The notes: generated by a model from the sequence alone, not told the origin. A stretch of DNA of 64,000 bases from Agrostemma githago (GCA_958450325.1 OY288251.1:15876976-15940975), one strand, 5' to 3'. Counted from the first letter of the stretch, positions 1 through 12,274 are shown. Numbers and translations are program-made.

Positions 1-318
1 ATTTTGAGCAAGACCCAACTTGCCTTGCATGGGAGTACCTTGCCTCATAGGTATATCGATGTGAGTTGAAGGGACGGAGCGGGCCCGTTAATTGTCTCTT
101 ATCGGCTTAGTTTAGTTTAGTGGTAGCTTTTATTCTAATAACTTTTGTAGTGTTCTTTTTATGTGTGTGTTTGTGTGTTTTTCCTTGTAGGTACCTCCAA
201 CAAACAATGGCAATGGATGAGAAAAGGATAAGAAGCACGGAATCGTTCAAGTGTGGGGGACAACTTATGCTTTAAAAGGTAATTTCTTACCCACCCTTTC
301 TTTTCCTCCCTAATTTTG

Positions 319-362
319 AACATTGAGGACAATGTTCAGTTTAAGTGTGGGGGGGGGGGGGG
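319..362 (+). other. Internal polypurine-tract-like site with upstream stem-loop
   Basis: AACATTG-AGGA-CAATGTT (319-336) can form a 7-bp stem with a 4-base loop. It is followed by TTTAAGTG and a run of 14 G (349-362). The core TTTAAGTGTGG resembles the true polypurine tract at 1472-1488. Equivalent stem-loop plus purine pairs occur at 51976-52013 (plus) and 55798-55836 (minus). A second plus-strand priming site is inferred, not shown. Confidence 0.5.
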
Positions 363-934
363 AGTTGTTTGTATTGGCGATTCATCGTTGCTTTAGGATT
401 GTGGTTGATGTTGTTGTTGGAGGGTACTTTGGTGGAATATATTTGTTGTCTATTTGTGGTTGTTATGGATTGTAGCATTGTGTTTTGTTTGTTTTTTTTG
501 TGTCTTGTTTTGTGTTTTCATTTGATAAAACTTGAAAAATGCTAAAAAGTTAAAAATTCCAAAAAGATTTTTGTTTTCGTGTTTCACTTGTTTTCCTTGA
601 TAAAATCATTTTTCTAACTCTCAACTTCTTTAAAGAGTATGGATTTTTCTATTAATTGTTGGTTGATCTTAAATATTATAAATTGATTATCCTCCTACTG
701 TAAGTTGCTCGGGTGTGTACCTCACTTATGTCCACCTTCCACCTCCCGTGTTGTGATTTCAATATTGTATGCTTGTCTAGGTGACTATAACCCAAGTGAC
801 TTCTATCCTTTTACGATCCATCATTCCACAAAAATACTCCACAAATAAGAGTTTGATTATGATTGATATAGAGTTTTGCATTCCATTTCCCATTCAAATG
901 AACTCAAACATCAAAATGTGCTTACAAAGAAAAA

Positions 935-1066
935 TTCTCAAAAACTCAAAAAGAAAAGAATAAAGGGGAGAAGAAGAAAAGAAAAAAAAAAGAAATGAAA
1001 AAGAAAGAAAATGAATGAAAAGAAAAGAAAATGAAAAGAAGAAAGAAAAAGAATAAAAAAGACGAT
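935..1066 (+). repeat. Purine-only (GAAA/AAAG-rich) tract
   Basis: About 130 bases are almost pure A and G, without regular period. Similar tracts sit in the 3' internal regions of the two other Athila-type elements (about 52910-53060 plus; about 46925-47060 as pyrimidines on the plus strand). Short lysine/glutamate-rich reading frames across it are composition artefacts. Confidence 0.7.
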
Positions 1067-1471
1067 TCCTCCCCCGAGTATTTTTGATATTCATATCTTC
1101 CATTTGGATCGGTTCTTATGTCACTTGGGCCATTAGGACGACCCTAGCCCTTGTTTTTGCAAGTGGCCAAGACTTGTATGCATTAGTCGATAACTTCATG
1201 GGAGTACTTATTCCATCTCCGCCACACATCCCGACATAGCTAGGACCGAGACCAAGAAATATGTAATAATTATTCTTGCAACCGATTTAGTAATTTTAGT
1301 ATTCATATTCTATATTTTAGTTGGATTTTAGAATCGTGACTTTTGATTTGAAAACTAGTGATTTGTTTGTCATGTTTGTTTTTTCGTTCTTGTGTTTAGT
1401 GTTTTTGTTTTTGCGTGTTATTTATTTATGGGTCGTAGATTAGTCTAATGAGTTACTCGAGGACGAGTAAA

Positions 1472-1489
1472 GTTTAAGTGTGGTGGAAT
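1472..1489 (+). other. Polypurine tract of the plus-strand Athila-like element
   Basis: GTTTAAGTGTGGTGGAAT lies directly before the LTR start TGATAACACG. The preceding CGAGGACGAG is also seen in front of the polypurine tract at 53736-53747, which supports the assignment as second-strand priming site. Confidence 0.75.
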
Positions 1490-1989
1490 TGATAACACGC
1501 AAATTTGGACCGTTTTACCCCCTATTTTCACTCGTTTTTGACTCGATTTTGTGTGCTTTAACGTCATTATAACTCATTTTTGACTATATTTCGTATTTTC
1601 TAGTTTGAATTTGGTTTTTTCGTATTTATTGTCTTTTTCGAAGAATTTCGTACTGCTTTTGTGTGTTTTTGTCTTTTAGGTACGTGTTCGTGAATAAAGA
1701 AGCGAATTGAAGCGAGAGGAGCCAAGTCAAGAGATCGAGTCAAATCCCAAGTCAAACCCGACTCACTTAACCCATAACCCATCTCACCCTTATACTCCAC
1801 AACTCACCTAAGCCATATCTTCCCTACAACCAAACCCAAATCATAACCCACAAACCCAACTCCAACCCATTTACCATATGACCCACTCAAACAAACCAAC
1901 CCAATCACCCAAACCAACCCATACCCTAGTCAAGGTCAAACTGACTTTGACCTTGACCCTTGACCCAAACTCAAACCTTCCCCATCTTC

Positions 1990-2420
1990 ATCTCCCTCCA
2001 TAACCAACAACCACCGACCACCTTTGCCTGACCTCCGGCCACCACAACCACCACAACCACCACAACCCACGACCTTCACCACCACCCTCAACCTCCACCT
2101 CCGTCTCCAACACCTCGCGCAGCAGCAGCCACCACCACGCACCACCACCGGCGCCCCCCTCGACCCGCAACAACAAACAGCAATAGAGCAGCGCAGCGGC
2201 TCAGATCCGGCGAGCACCAACAACGACGACAGCAGCGCCGATGAACAATCGCTGACATCGACACAGAACAGCCGGCGACCACGACCGCTCCTCCTTGCCT
2301 CAACCACGCGCGCTGCTGATCTCCCTCTGTTTTCCGGCGAGTATCGCGGCGTCGACGCCAACTCCGGTGTCGACCCGGTTCGAGCCAGATTCAGAGTTCG
2401 TGAGTTTCGGAGTTCGTGAC
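1990..2420 (+). other. GC-rich, gene-like patch inside the LTR
   Basis: This roughly 430-bp stretch is much richer in GC than its surroundings and contains many CCACAACCA and CCGGCGA words, as in plant 5' coding exons. A 131-codon plus-strand frame (2024-2419), low in complexity and starting with proline/glutamine repeats, runs through it; a minus frame (1936-2361) does too. I recognise no domain and no splice structure. It may be a captured host fragment or simply LTR sequence, and I do not call it a gene. Confidence 0.4.
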
Positions 2421-2470
2421 TTATTGAAGGCTCGGAGAGTTTGAATTGAAATGTTGGGCCAAAGTGTTGA

Positions 2471-2475
2471 TGTGT
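2471..2475. repeat. Target site duplication TGTGT, left copy
   Basis: TGTGT is followed at once by the LTR terminus TGTAATCC. The same five bases follow the other terminus at 8372-8376, as expected for integrase-made insertion of the solo LTR. Confidence 0.85.
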
Positions 2476-5400
2476 TGTAATCCCCTAGAAAATCTAACGC
2501 GATACAGTGGCGGAAACACTGTAGAGTCGGGATTAAAACACACTGTAACTATGTCTTAGTAAAATTAAAATGGTAAAGTCAAACAATAGGCCTTAAATAA
2601 AATGGCCAAAATTTAAAACAATCCACAAAAGGGGTTTGAACAATCCATAAGACATAATTATCAAAATAAACAAGCAGGATCCACACTGCTCGCTAGCCCA
2701 CACCCGGAACACGTATACCTGCCATGTTAAAACATAACAGCCACAATCAGTGGGGAGCAACGTCAACGTTCTCTCAGCCGTATAACAGGATTTTAAAATG
2801 GTAATTACTATTATAGGAAAATAGTAAAAATGGAAACAGTAAAACATTATAACGAAAATAAAATTTCAGTGAAAAACTTCACGTATCGAAACAATGTAAT
2901 AAAAATGAGTTTTCCGGAGAAAACATAAAACATTTGCCAACCTGCAAACCAATTTATATCGATAATAAATAAAATAATCAAAATGACGTTATGGATAGAA
3001 TTAGTGTCGACAGCTAGACTTTCACTAGGAGAATACTAAAAACTAGTTTCGAGAACTTAGTTCAAACAAATCAAACTTCGGTCTCTAACTAGGCTACTCA
3101 ACCATAATAGGACGACGACTTATAAATGTGTGGCCCTAGTTTAAGATGATATGTACACCCCTCCCGAGCACCATAAATACTCAGTTCAACCCGACGGCGT
3201 CTTACACTGCGAGGCACGAGTTTAAGGTCAAAATGTACATACACTCCCGAACACCATATATGCTCGGTTCAACAACCAGTGTGCCCCATAAAGACACACC
3301 AGCCTTATAGTTGATGGCAAAAACGTAATCCCCAGAATATATTACTCTAACCTCACACTTGTCCTTATTCCATAACTCCAAAACAAAGCCATTATCGATA
3401 TTCAAAAGATATAATCGTTATAAATAATAAGAGAACAAAAAGAAAATGATCACTTTCCAAAAGAGGGAACTTTCTATTTTAGGAAACTTCTATTTTTATA
3501 ATCTTTGCCAAAAATAGCATCATATCAAAATAGAAAAAATATTAGTTCATACTAATAACACATTTTTAGTAAACGATATAGATTTATAAAACTAGTACTT
3601 TCAGCCTTAACGATATTACTTCTTAAAACGAGAACATTTGAGTTAATGAAATCATTGGAAGGACATACAAGTTAGAAATGTCTTAAACATTTTAAATACT
3701 ACTAATTAGGGTGTTTTTAAAAGTTACAAAGCTAGAATTCCCTAATTATTATTAGTTTCGACAATACGATTATAAATAGGATTTTACGGCAAATGTCAAA
3801 ATAAATCTTTTAACGTCTTTTATTTAATTAAACCAGTGAATATATTTAGAGTATGTTAAGGAATGATTTAACTCACAAAGTTTTAGATTTAAATACTTTC
3901 AAAATGGCTGAAAAAATAATTCTTTTGGGTAAGATGAAGCATTTTAACGATAAATCATAATTCGTCCAAAAATTAATACTTATTAATTAAAGACTTTAAT
4001 AAATAGTACAAAAATTACGTAAAATAGCTAAAATATATTTATGGACATTCTGTCCCGAAAAGAAAACTTTCCAGAATTCTAAAACACGGTTTTTAAAGCG
4101 TTTTCTCGTTAATCATCTAATCTCGACAATAACGATTAATAAAAATAGTAATTACAAAACGATTTAAGTATTAAGGTCCAAAAATTATTATTAAACTTAA
4201 AAATCATCATTTTCCAGAATATACTAATTTTCCAGATTTTCCAATGTTCCAGATTTACCAAATTCAAATAAAACCGTCATTTAAAACCCGTTTTCACAAT
4301 TAACGATTCCATTAATAAAACTTATCGTCCTAACATTTTATTAAAGCACTAAAAATCATAAAATTACATGTTATTAAGAAATCATCAGATTCACATTTTT
4401 TTCCAGATTTAATCATAGGACCAGAAATCGAGAATTTAAACGACAAACGCGGTTTTAACGATAAATGATTATTTAAAGTGATTAATTAATTTATCCTCTT
4501 AACAATTCCGAAAAATTATGAAAAGATTCAGGAAATTTTATTTCATTAGAAAGTTTCACCACGTCAAAAATCAGATTAAAATCAAATGTTTAGGTACTAA
4601 AACTAAAAATCGGCTTTTAATCGTTTTTGTTCGTAAATGGTAATAATTCAATAATCGATAACTAAAATATCAGAAAAATACTAAATTATTAAAAATCATC
4701 AAAAACAACATTTTTCCAGAATATAAACATATATTACATGTTTAGGCCGAATATTATGATTTTACAAATTAATATAACAATTTAATCGTTAATCTCGTAA
4801 AAGCGATAAAAATACCGAAACATGCAAATTTTCAAATTTTAAAAATTTTCCAGAATATAAGACATACATATATTGTCCAAAATAAAATTATAATTATATA
4901 CATGCAATTACACAAATAAAATCATGCAATACCGAGTAACATCGACGTTACCTCTAGTCCAAATCGGAATCGATAATATACTCGTCGGCCTCGGGATCGT
5001 CCACAAATCCTTAACACACAAAAATCATGACAGAAAAAATACCATGAGAAAAACTATGAAAATCAAGGTGAATAATGATCGAAAACAACATTGATTATTA
5101 CCTTAACGAAGGGAAAAGAAAATCGATAATTTAGAAGATTAAAATACGACGATCAAAGCTTGATTATGGATGAAAATGGCTGCTGAAAATGGGCAGGAAC
5201 ACCAGCCAAAAAGAGGGAGAAAGAAGAGGTTTTTGTTAAAATAAAATTGATGTAAAAATGAATAAGAAAAATATGAAAGGATGGTGGATGAATGAAGCAT
5301 TAAAATTGGTAAAAACAATGTGAATGTAGTCTTAAAATTTCAGCCAAAATGAATGTGATGGTAGCATGAAAAGTTTGTAATTTAAGCATGTTAATCAAGT

Positions 5401-5972
5401 AAAGAGAAAAATATCTTTTTACTTAAAGTTTAAACATAAAGTGTTATGTAAATAAAAGTTGTAATCAAATGTTTTACTACATGGTGTCACGGTCCAAAAA
5501 GGTCTCTTTTTAGTTGTAGGTTGATAAAAATAAGGATCATAAAATTATTAAAAGCATTTCAAAGCAATTCGAGTAAATCTCGCGTTAGAAAACAATTATT
5601 TACGAAACTTCGTAATAAAATCTTTAATGGCTAAATTTCCGTAAATAAAAATAATTATTAGTTGAAAATATTATATAAATATATTTATACATTTGTAGGA
5701 AAATAAATAACTTAAATCCGAGCTTTAAAACATTAATTCGTAGAGAAGTAGAATTCCTCGCGGAAAAATAATTAGTTTACGAAGAAAATCAATTAAATAG
5801 ATTTAAAAGAATTAAAATCTTCAAATATAAAAATAAGTATCATTAGACTCAAAATGAAAATAAAGCTTGGGAAAAAAAATGATGAAACATAGGGCCGAAA
5901 AGTGACAGAGTTATGACGAAGTCATAACGGTAAGGATAAAAATGCTAGGAAAAATAGCGGGTGTTACAATAT

Positions 5973-6105
5973 ATGTATATAATTATAATTTTATTTTGGA
6001 CAATATATGTATGTCTTATAATCATGCAAATTTTCAACTTTTAAAAATTTTCTAGATTATAAGACATACATATATTGTCCAAAATAAAATTATAATTATA
6101 TACAT
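5973..6105. repeat. 50-bp perfect inverted repeat at tandem junction 1
   Basis: The left arm (5973-6022) and right arm (6056-6105) are perfect reverse complements by base-by-base reading, with a 33-base loop (6023-6055). The arm starts five bases after the LTR terminus at 5968. Transcribed, it would fold into a long perfect hairpin. Confidence 0.9.
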
Positions 6106-7173
6106 GCAATTACACAAATAAAATCATGCAATACCGAGTAACATCGACGTTACCTCTAGTCCAAATCGGAATCGATAATATACTCGTCGGCCTCGGGATC
6201 GTCCACAAATCCTTAACACACAAAAATCATGACAGAAAAAATACCATGAGAAAAACTATGAAAATCAAGGTGAATAATGATCGAAAACAACATTGATTAT
6301 TACCTTAACGAAGGGAAAAGAAAATCGATAATTTAGAAGATTAAAATACGACGATCAAAGCTTGATTATGGATGAAAATGGCTGCTGAAAATGGGCAGGA
6401 ACACCAGCCAAAAAGAGGGAGAAAGAAGAGGTTTTTGTTAAAATAAAATTGATGTAAAAATGAATAAGAAAAATATGAAAGGATGGTGGATGAATGAAGC
6501 ATTAAAATTGGTAAAAACAATGTGAATGTAGTCTTAAAATTTCAGCCAAAATGAATGTGATGGTAGCATGAAAAGTTTGTAATTTAAGCATGTTAATCAA
6601 GTAAAGAGAAAAATATCTTTTTACTTAAAGTTTAAACATAAAGTGTTATGTAAATAAAAGTTGTAATCAAATGTTTTACTACATGGTGTCACGGTCCAAA
6701 AAGGTCTCTTTTTAGTTGTAGGTTGATAAAAATAAGGATCATAAAATTATTAAAAGCATTTCAAAGCAATTCGAGTAAATCTCGCGTTAGAAAACAATTA
6801 TTTACGAAACTTCGTAATAAAATCTTTAATGGCTAAATTTCCGTAAATAAAAATAATTATTAGTTGAAAATATTATATAAAGATATTTATACATTTGTAG
6901 GAAAATAAATAACTTAAATCCGAGCTTTAAAACATTAATTCGTAGAGAAGTAGAATTCCTCGCGGAAAAATAATTAGTTTACGAAGAAAATCAATTAAAT
7001 AGATTTAAAAGAATTAAAATCTTCAAATATAAAAATAAGTATCATTAGACTCAAAATGAAAATAAAGCTTGGGAAAAAAATGATGAAACATAGGGCCGAA
7101 AAGTGACAGAGTTATGACGAAGTCATAACGGTAAGGATAAAAATGCTAGGAAAAATAGCGGGTGTTACAATAT

Positions 7174-7306
7174 ATGTATATAATTATAATTTTATTTTGG
7201 ACAATATATGTATGTCTTATAATCATGCAAATTTTCAACTTTTAAAAATTTTCTAGATTATAAGACATACATATATTGTCCAAAATAAAATTATAATTAT
7301 ATACAT
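7174..7306. repeat. 50-bp perfect inverted repeat at tandem junction 2
   Basis: This has the same structure as junction 1, shifted by 1201 bases: arms 7174-7223 and 7257-7306, loop 7224-7256. Identical arms at both junctions indicate that the hairpin was formed once and then copied with the unit. Confidence 0.9.
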
Positions 7307-8371
7307 GCAATTACACAAATAAAATCATGCAATACCGAGTAACATCGACGTTACCTCTAGTCCAAATCGGAATCGATAATATACTCGTCGGCCTCGGGAT
7401 CGTCCACAAATCCTTAACACACAAAAATCATGACAGAAAAAATACCATGAGAAAAACTATGAAAATCAAGGTGAATAATGATCGAAAACAACATTGATTA
7501 TTACCTTAACGAAGGGAAAAGAAAATCGATAATTTAGAAGATTAAAATACGACGATCAAAGCTTGATTATGGATGAAAATGGCTGCTGAAAATGGGCAGG
7601 AACACCAGCCAAAAAGAGGGAGAAAGAAGAGGTTTTTGTTAAAATAAAATTGATGTAAAAATGAATAAGAAAAATATGAAAGGATGGTGGATGAATGAAG
7701 CATTAAAATTGATAAAAACAATGTGAATGTAGTCTTAAAATTTCAGCCAAAATGAATGTGATGGTAGCATGAAAAGTTTGTAATTTAAGCATGTAAATCA
7801 ATTAAAGAGAAAAATATCTTTTTACTTAAAGTTTAAACATAAAGTGTTATGTAAATAAAAGTTGTAATCAAATGTTTTACTACATGGTGTCACGGTCCAA
7901 AAAGGTCTCTTTTTAGTTGTAGGTTGATAAAAATAAGGATCATAAATTTATTAAAAGCATTTCAAAGCAATTCGAGTAAATCTCGCGTTAGAAAACAATT
8001 ATTTACGAAACTTCGTAATAAAGTCTTTAATGGCTAAATTTCCGTAAATAAAAATAATTATTAGTTGAAAATATTATATAAATATATTTATACATTTGTA
8101 GGAAAATAAATAACTTAAATCCGAGCTTTAAAACATTAATTCGTAGAGAAGTAGAATTCCTCGCGGAAAAATAATTAGTTTACGAAGAAAATCAATTAAA
8201 TAGATTTAAAAGAATTAAAATCTTCAAATATAAAAATAAGTATCATTAGACTCAAAATGAAAATAAAGCTAGGGAAAAAAAATGATGAAACATATGGCCG
8301 AAAAGTGACAGAGTTATGACGAAGTCATAACGGTAAGGATAAAAATGGTAGGAAAAATAGCGGGTGGTACA

Positions 8372-8376
8372 TGTGT
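8372..8376. repeat. Target site duplication TGTGT, right copy
   Basis: Pairs with TGTGT at 2471-2475 and flanks the solo LTR directly. Confidence 0.85.
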
Positions 8377-9783
8377 GGGGTGAGATCTAATTTGGTTCGA
8401 GATTGCAATTTAATTGGAATGGACGGGTGAGATTTAACTTGGGTCGAGATTATAATCGAAATGGAACGAGTGAAGGTAATGTGTCAGGTGATTTTTCACC
8501 CTATGAAGCAACCGGACGAAGTCAGGATAACCTCGGAGCAACATTTTGCCCGGTGGTGAATTATGCAAAACCGTAGGGCGAAATTTAACCGGATGGGAAT
8601 CATAGGGTGAAGTTTTGTTGATGGGTATTGGGCTGCCACTATTGGGCCTTGGGTTTACTTAGGGTTTTGATACCCTCTTTTCTCTCCTCTATATATATGT
8701 AACTCCTCATTTGAGGAGGGAGGCATCATTCCACAACAACACCACAACACTACCTAAGCCATTAGTAGATTAATAGTAGATAGTTAGTAGATTATTATTA
8801 GTTTCTTGGTAGATTAATTAGTAGGGTGTTTTTTAGAGGGTGACAATCCAAAAATCTCCACCTATTCTAAATCTAATTAATTAGTGTACACGACTCCATC
8901 TTTATTATATTCAAGTTTTTATTGAAGTTCTTTTGGAGATTTTCAAAGGGTTAGTGACAGATCCATTGTCATCTTCATCAAGCTTCTCCTTATTTTATTC
9001 CAATCCTCTTTATTATTATCGTTTTCCTCCATAGTCGGTATATTTCTCTTCCTCTCCCTAAATCTCTAGTTAGATTTAATTTCGTTCTAGATTTAATCTC
9101 TAGATTTAATTTAGTTATTGTTTCCCTTAGATATAATTATTATGCTTGTTTAGTTGATTTCTCCTTAGTTATCGTTTTATTAGTTTCCATTATGCATTTT
9201 GAGTAGATTTCTCGTTAGGAGGTTAAGGGAAGAAGATCTTGGGTAATTTGAATTGAGGGATGTTGGTGGGTTGTTTGCTTGTTGATTTATCAAGTTTGAG
9301 GTTTTTGTGTCTTCGTTGACTTAGAGCGTACGGCTAAATCGACCTTGACTCACTCCCATCAATATGGGGAAACTAGGGGTAGGAGTTACCTTGACTTGAG
9401 ACTTACCCTTTTTCGACGCGAAAGCGAGATCTAGATAAGTTGGGTGAAGAAACCGAAAGATGGCATTCTCCCTTTATCGACTTTGTGACTAAAACTCGAT
9501 TCTGAGACTCTTAGACCTCAATTTCCGATTCCCGACTCCCCCTAACACCTTTTCCTTATTAGATTATCCTTTCGTAGTTTATAGCTCTTTAGTATAGACT
9601 AGTGTAGACTTAACCCAAAAACCCCAAAAATAGACTCCAAACACTTTTTGACTTAGACTTGAGCGACTTTACCTAGCCCGTCCCTGAGGATCGATCCCGA
9701 CTTGCCGCTACTACGTAGTAGTTAGTTGGAGTTTATAAATATTGTTTGATCGTGTTAGATAGACGACAATCTGACGCGCATCA
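8377..9783 (+). mobile_element. LTR of Athila-like element, right part (end of U3, R, U5)
   Basis: This continues the LTR that starts at 1490. It holds degenerate boxes such as GGGCGAAATTTAACCGG (8576-8592) and AGGTGATTTTTCACCCT (about 8475-8491), a TATA box at 8690-8699, then a T-rich transcribed leader. The U5 end has the block GAGGATCGATCCCGACTTGCC, comparable to the end of the LTR at 49020-49110. The right edge is placed at GCGCATCA (9783), because minus-strand copia sequence follows. It could be shifted by a few bases. Confidence 0.7.
8690..8699 (+). promoter_or_regulatory. LTR TATA box
   Basis: CTATATATATG sits downstream of the degenerate GGGCGAAATTT-type boxes and upstream of a long transcribed leader, the same layout as the other LTRs in this window. 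Confidence 0.6.
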
Positions 9784-12274
9784 CATTGCAGTTCTGGGAA
9801 CGAATTCTTCGCCCCTCTATCTCTTTGATCAACCTACTAGGCTCTCTTATTGTTTGTTTAGGGCGCCCATCAGAAGCCTCTGGTTCATAAACATTGGACC
9901 CTTCTGGTTGACTTTCCTCCCAAGCCAGAGTAGTCTCTGGAGCTTCTTCTATAACCTGGATCGATGTTCCTGGTAACAACACGGCTAGCTCTACATCTGG
10001 CTCCACCTGTTTCTCAAGACTATCATTCTTATCTTGACATGTTGAATTATCGAAAGACACAAACATAGAGCTCTCATAGAAAGTGAAATCTCTGCTAAGG
10101 ATGACGTGGTTCTCTGACGGAGACCAAATGCGGTATCCCTTAACTCCATCTCCATATCCCATAAAGCAACCCTTTTTGGCTCGCGGCACTAGCTTTCCCT
10201 CATTTATATGATAATAGGCTAAACAACCAAAAACCTTTAGACATGATTAATCAGCATTTTTACTAGACCATACCTCATAAAGTGTCTTGCAATCAATCCC
10301 CGTATGAGGTGCACGATTTATCAAGTAACATGTCTTCTTCACATCTTCACCCCAAAACTTCCTAGTCATGAATAATCAGCATTTTTACTAGACCATACCT
10401 CATAAAGTGTCTTGCAGTCAATCCCCGTATAAGGTGCACGATTTATCAAGTAACATGCCGTCTTCACATCTTCACCCCAAAACTTCCTAGTCAACCTACA
10501 TTGGAGAGCATGCACCAAACTCTCTCAAGTAGCAATGTTTGATTCATGCGCTCTGCAACACCGTTTTGCTGCGGTGTTCCCCTAATGGTCTGATGCAAAG
10601 CTCATTGAACTCAGACAAATAAAATTTTAGACCATTATCCGTTCGTAGCCTCTTGATCTTCTTTCCCGTTTGGTTTTCCACCGACGCCTTCCACTGAATG
10701 AAGGTTTTAAGGACCTCACTCTTGTGCTTCAACAAATAAAGCCACGTGTACCTAGATAAATCATCTATAAAGGTGACAAAATAGTGAAAACTTCCAATAT
10801 CCTCTACGCGAGCAGGACCCCAACAATCTGAATGGATATATTCAAGCGTTCCCCTGGTAGTGTGCACCCCTTTGCCGAACTTAGCACGATGCTTCTTCCC
10901 GAACACACAATGCTTGCAGAAACTAAGATTCCTCATCTTATACCTACCCAGAAGATCCCTTTTGGATAATATATGCATCCCTCGTTTACCCATGTGACTA
11001 AGTCGCATATGCCACAACATAGTCTCATCTGTGTGACAATCCTCTGATGTTACAACTGCAGAACCTGTCAACGTCATACCTTGCAATAAATACAAGGTAT
11101 TTCTTACCCGTAAGTATTACCTTGGAACCCTGCATAACGTTCAATGTCCTATTTGAACCTGAAAAGGTGAAACCCCTTTCATCTAAAACACCATGAGATA
11201 TCAAATTTTTCTTCAACAAAGGAACATGTCTTACGTTAGTTAAAGTACGAATCATACCATCACATGTTTTAATCTTGATTGACCCTTCCCCAGAAACTTT
11301 GCAGACAGCATCATTTCCCATAACAACATTACCACCATTAAAGCTCTCATAAGTGGAAAACCAATCACGATGTGGACACATATGATATGAAGAACCTGAG
11401 TCTAAAACCCATTTGTCGGAAGGATGTTGAACCTTATTGATAGTTAAGGCTATATCATCCTCCGAATCATACTTTTGACCCTGGACAACGGTTGCAGTCG
11501 AAGGCTTTTTCTTTGGACAATCAGCCTTCCAATGTCCTGGTTCCTTAAAAATGTGGCAAAGGTCATTTGGACTTGGTCCCTTAGGTTTAGATTTAGACTT
11601 AATCTTTTTCTTACCTCCTTGACCCTTCCCCTTGGATTTATTAACTTCTAACCCAACATTATGACTTTCACCCACATCAATTGTTGCCTTTTGACGCAAC
11701 TCCCTAGTGTGAAGGGCCAAATTCACCTCTTCTAGGGTCAAGGTTCCTTTCCAATCAATAAATGACTCAACAAAATTTTCATACGAGTTGGGCAACGAAA
11801 CAAACAGTATTAAGGCAACATCCTCATCCTCAACCTTAACATCTATATTACATAAATCAAGCAATATAGTATTTAATCTATCGAGATGATCTCTAAGGGA
11901 CATACTATCTTGCATCCGGAGGCTAAACAAGCGTTGCTTCAAAAGCAACTTGTTGACTGACTTCCTCATAAACAAAGACTCCAACTTTGACCAAAGCCCC
12001 ATGGCAGTATCTTCATCAGCAACTTTGGTGATGACGTCATCCGCCAAACATAACAAAATGGTGGAGTGAAATTTCTCCTCCATCACCTCCAATTCGGCAG
12101 CTCTGATGCCCCCCTTTGTAGGTTCTGCTCCCTCGACTGACACTGTCGCCTTAATACCCTTCGTCAAGGGTTTTCAAATAACTTACTGCGTAAGCAAGGC
12201 CTTCATCTTAATTTGCATAGCCCGAAGCTATTCCTCCCCGTGAACTTCTCAATCTTCATACTCATCGCCGCCAT
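9784..12274 (-). pseudogene. Copia gag-protease-integrase polyprotein, broken
   Basis: The ATG at 12274 opens a short gag start. A frameshift follows within about 50 bases, then two in-frame stops near 12160-12195. The main gag part (12167-11025) has the Copia capsid region and a zinc knuckle whose second cysteine is a phenylalanine (CHIF...GHWKADC). The protease motif DSGSSYHMC follows. A second frameshift near 11090 leads to the pre-integrase/integrase part (11095-10544), with HMRLSH...CKHC zinc-binding residues and catalytic aspartates in HSDCWGP and RTDNG. The glutamate region (PQQNGVAERMN) is out of frame near 10560. A 125-bp duplication at 10243-10492 breaks the frame again. 10189-9784 carries the integrase C-terminal region. 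It is clearly inactive. Confidence 0.88.
10243..10492. repeat. 125-bp tandem duplication inside the copia integrase region
   Basis: Copies at 10243-10367 and 10368-10492 are nearly identical (about five differences by eye). A length of 125 is not a multiple of three, so the duplication shifts the reading frame. It arose after the element lost function or itself disabled it. Confidence 0.9.

Larger units (their letters stand above)
1..1489 (+). mobile_element. 3' non-coding internal region of a plus-strand Athila-like LTR retrotransposon
   Basis: No credible coding sequence is present. Bases 1-120 match, at roughly 85-90% by eye, a block near the 3' end of the Athila element at 46325-46441 (reverse strand), and more weakly 53592-53700. 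The region then holds an internal purine tract preceded by a stem-loop (319-362), a purine-only stretch (about 935-1066), and a terminal polypurine tract (1472-1488) abutting an LTR that starts TGATAACACG. This order is typical of the long 3' untranslated part of Athila-lineage elements. The gag, pol and 5' LTR would lie to the left of the window. Confidence 0.75.
1490..2475 (+). mobile_element. LTR of Athila-like element, left part (U3)
   Basis: The LTR begins TGATAACACGCAAATTTGG after the polypurine tract. Its opening resembles the start of the Athila LTR at 46245 on the opposite strand (both share a block close to AAATTTRGACCGTTTTNCCCC). Bases 1740-1990 are C-rich with repeated AACCCA words. 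Bases 1990-2420 are an unusual GC-rich patch. The LTR is interrupted at 2475 by a solo LTR and resumes at 8377; the duplicated TGTGT proves contiguity before that insertion. Confidence 0.8.
2476..8371 (-). mobile_element. Solo LTR (5.9 kb) of a Tekay-like/LARD family, internally triplicated
   Basis: On the minus strand it begins TGTACCACCCGC and ends GGGGATTACA. It matches along its length the two LTRs of the LARD-like element at 29478-32941 and 35991-39720. Removing two extra copies of a 1.2 kb tandem unit leaves about 3.49 kb, the normal size for this family here (3.46-3.47 kb). TSD TGTGT on both sides and the absence of any internal region show a solo LTR, presumably left by recombination between the two LTRs of a full element. 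It lies within the LTR of an Athila-like element and is therefore the younger of the two. No coding sequence is seen. Confidence 0.9.
4820..8371 (-). repeat. Three tandem copies of a 1.2 kb LTR segment
   Basis: Copy 1 spans about 4820-5968, copy 2 5969-7169 (1201 bp) and copy 3 7170-8371 (1202 bp). A landmark ACCGAGTAACATCG recurs at 4931, 6133 and 7334. Copies 1 and 2 differ at only a handful of bases; copy 3 differs at about ten. Copies 2 and 3 begin with a 50-base inverted arm that copy 1 lacks. Each copy ends with the LTR terminus (GGGTGTTACA, or GGGTGGTACA in copy 3). Confidence 0.9.

Noticed and set aside
2024..2419. Proline/glutamine-rich 131-codon frame as a gene
   Set aside because: Low complexity, lies inside an LTR, no domain or splice signals; kept only as a composition anomaly.
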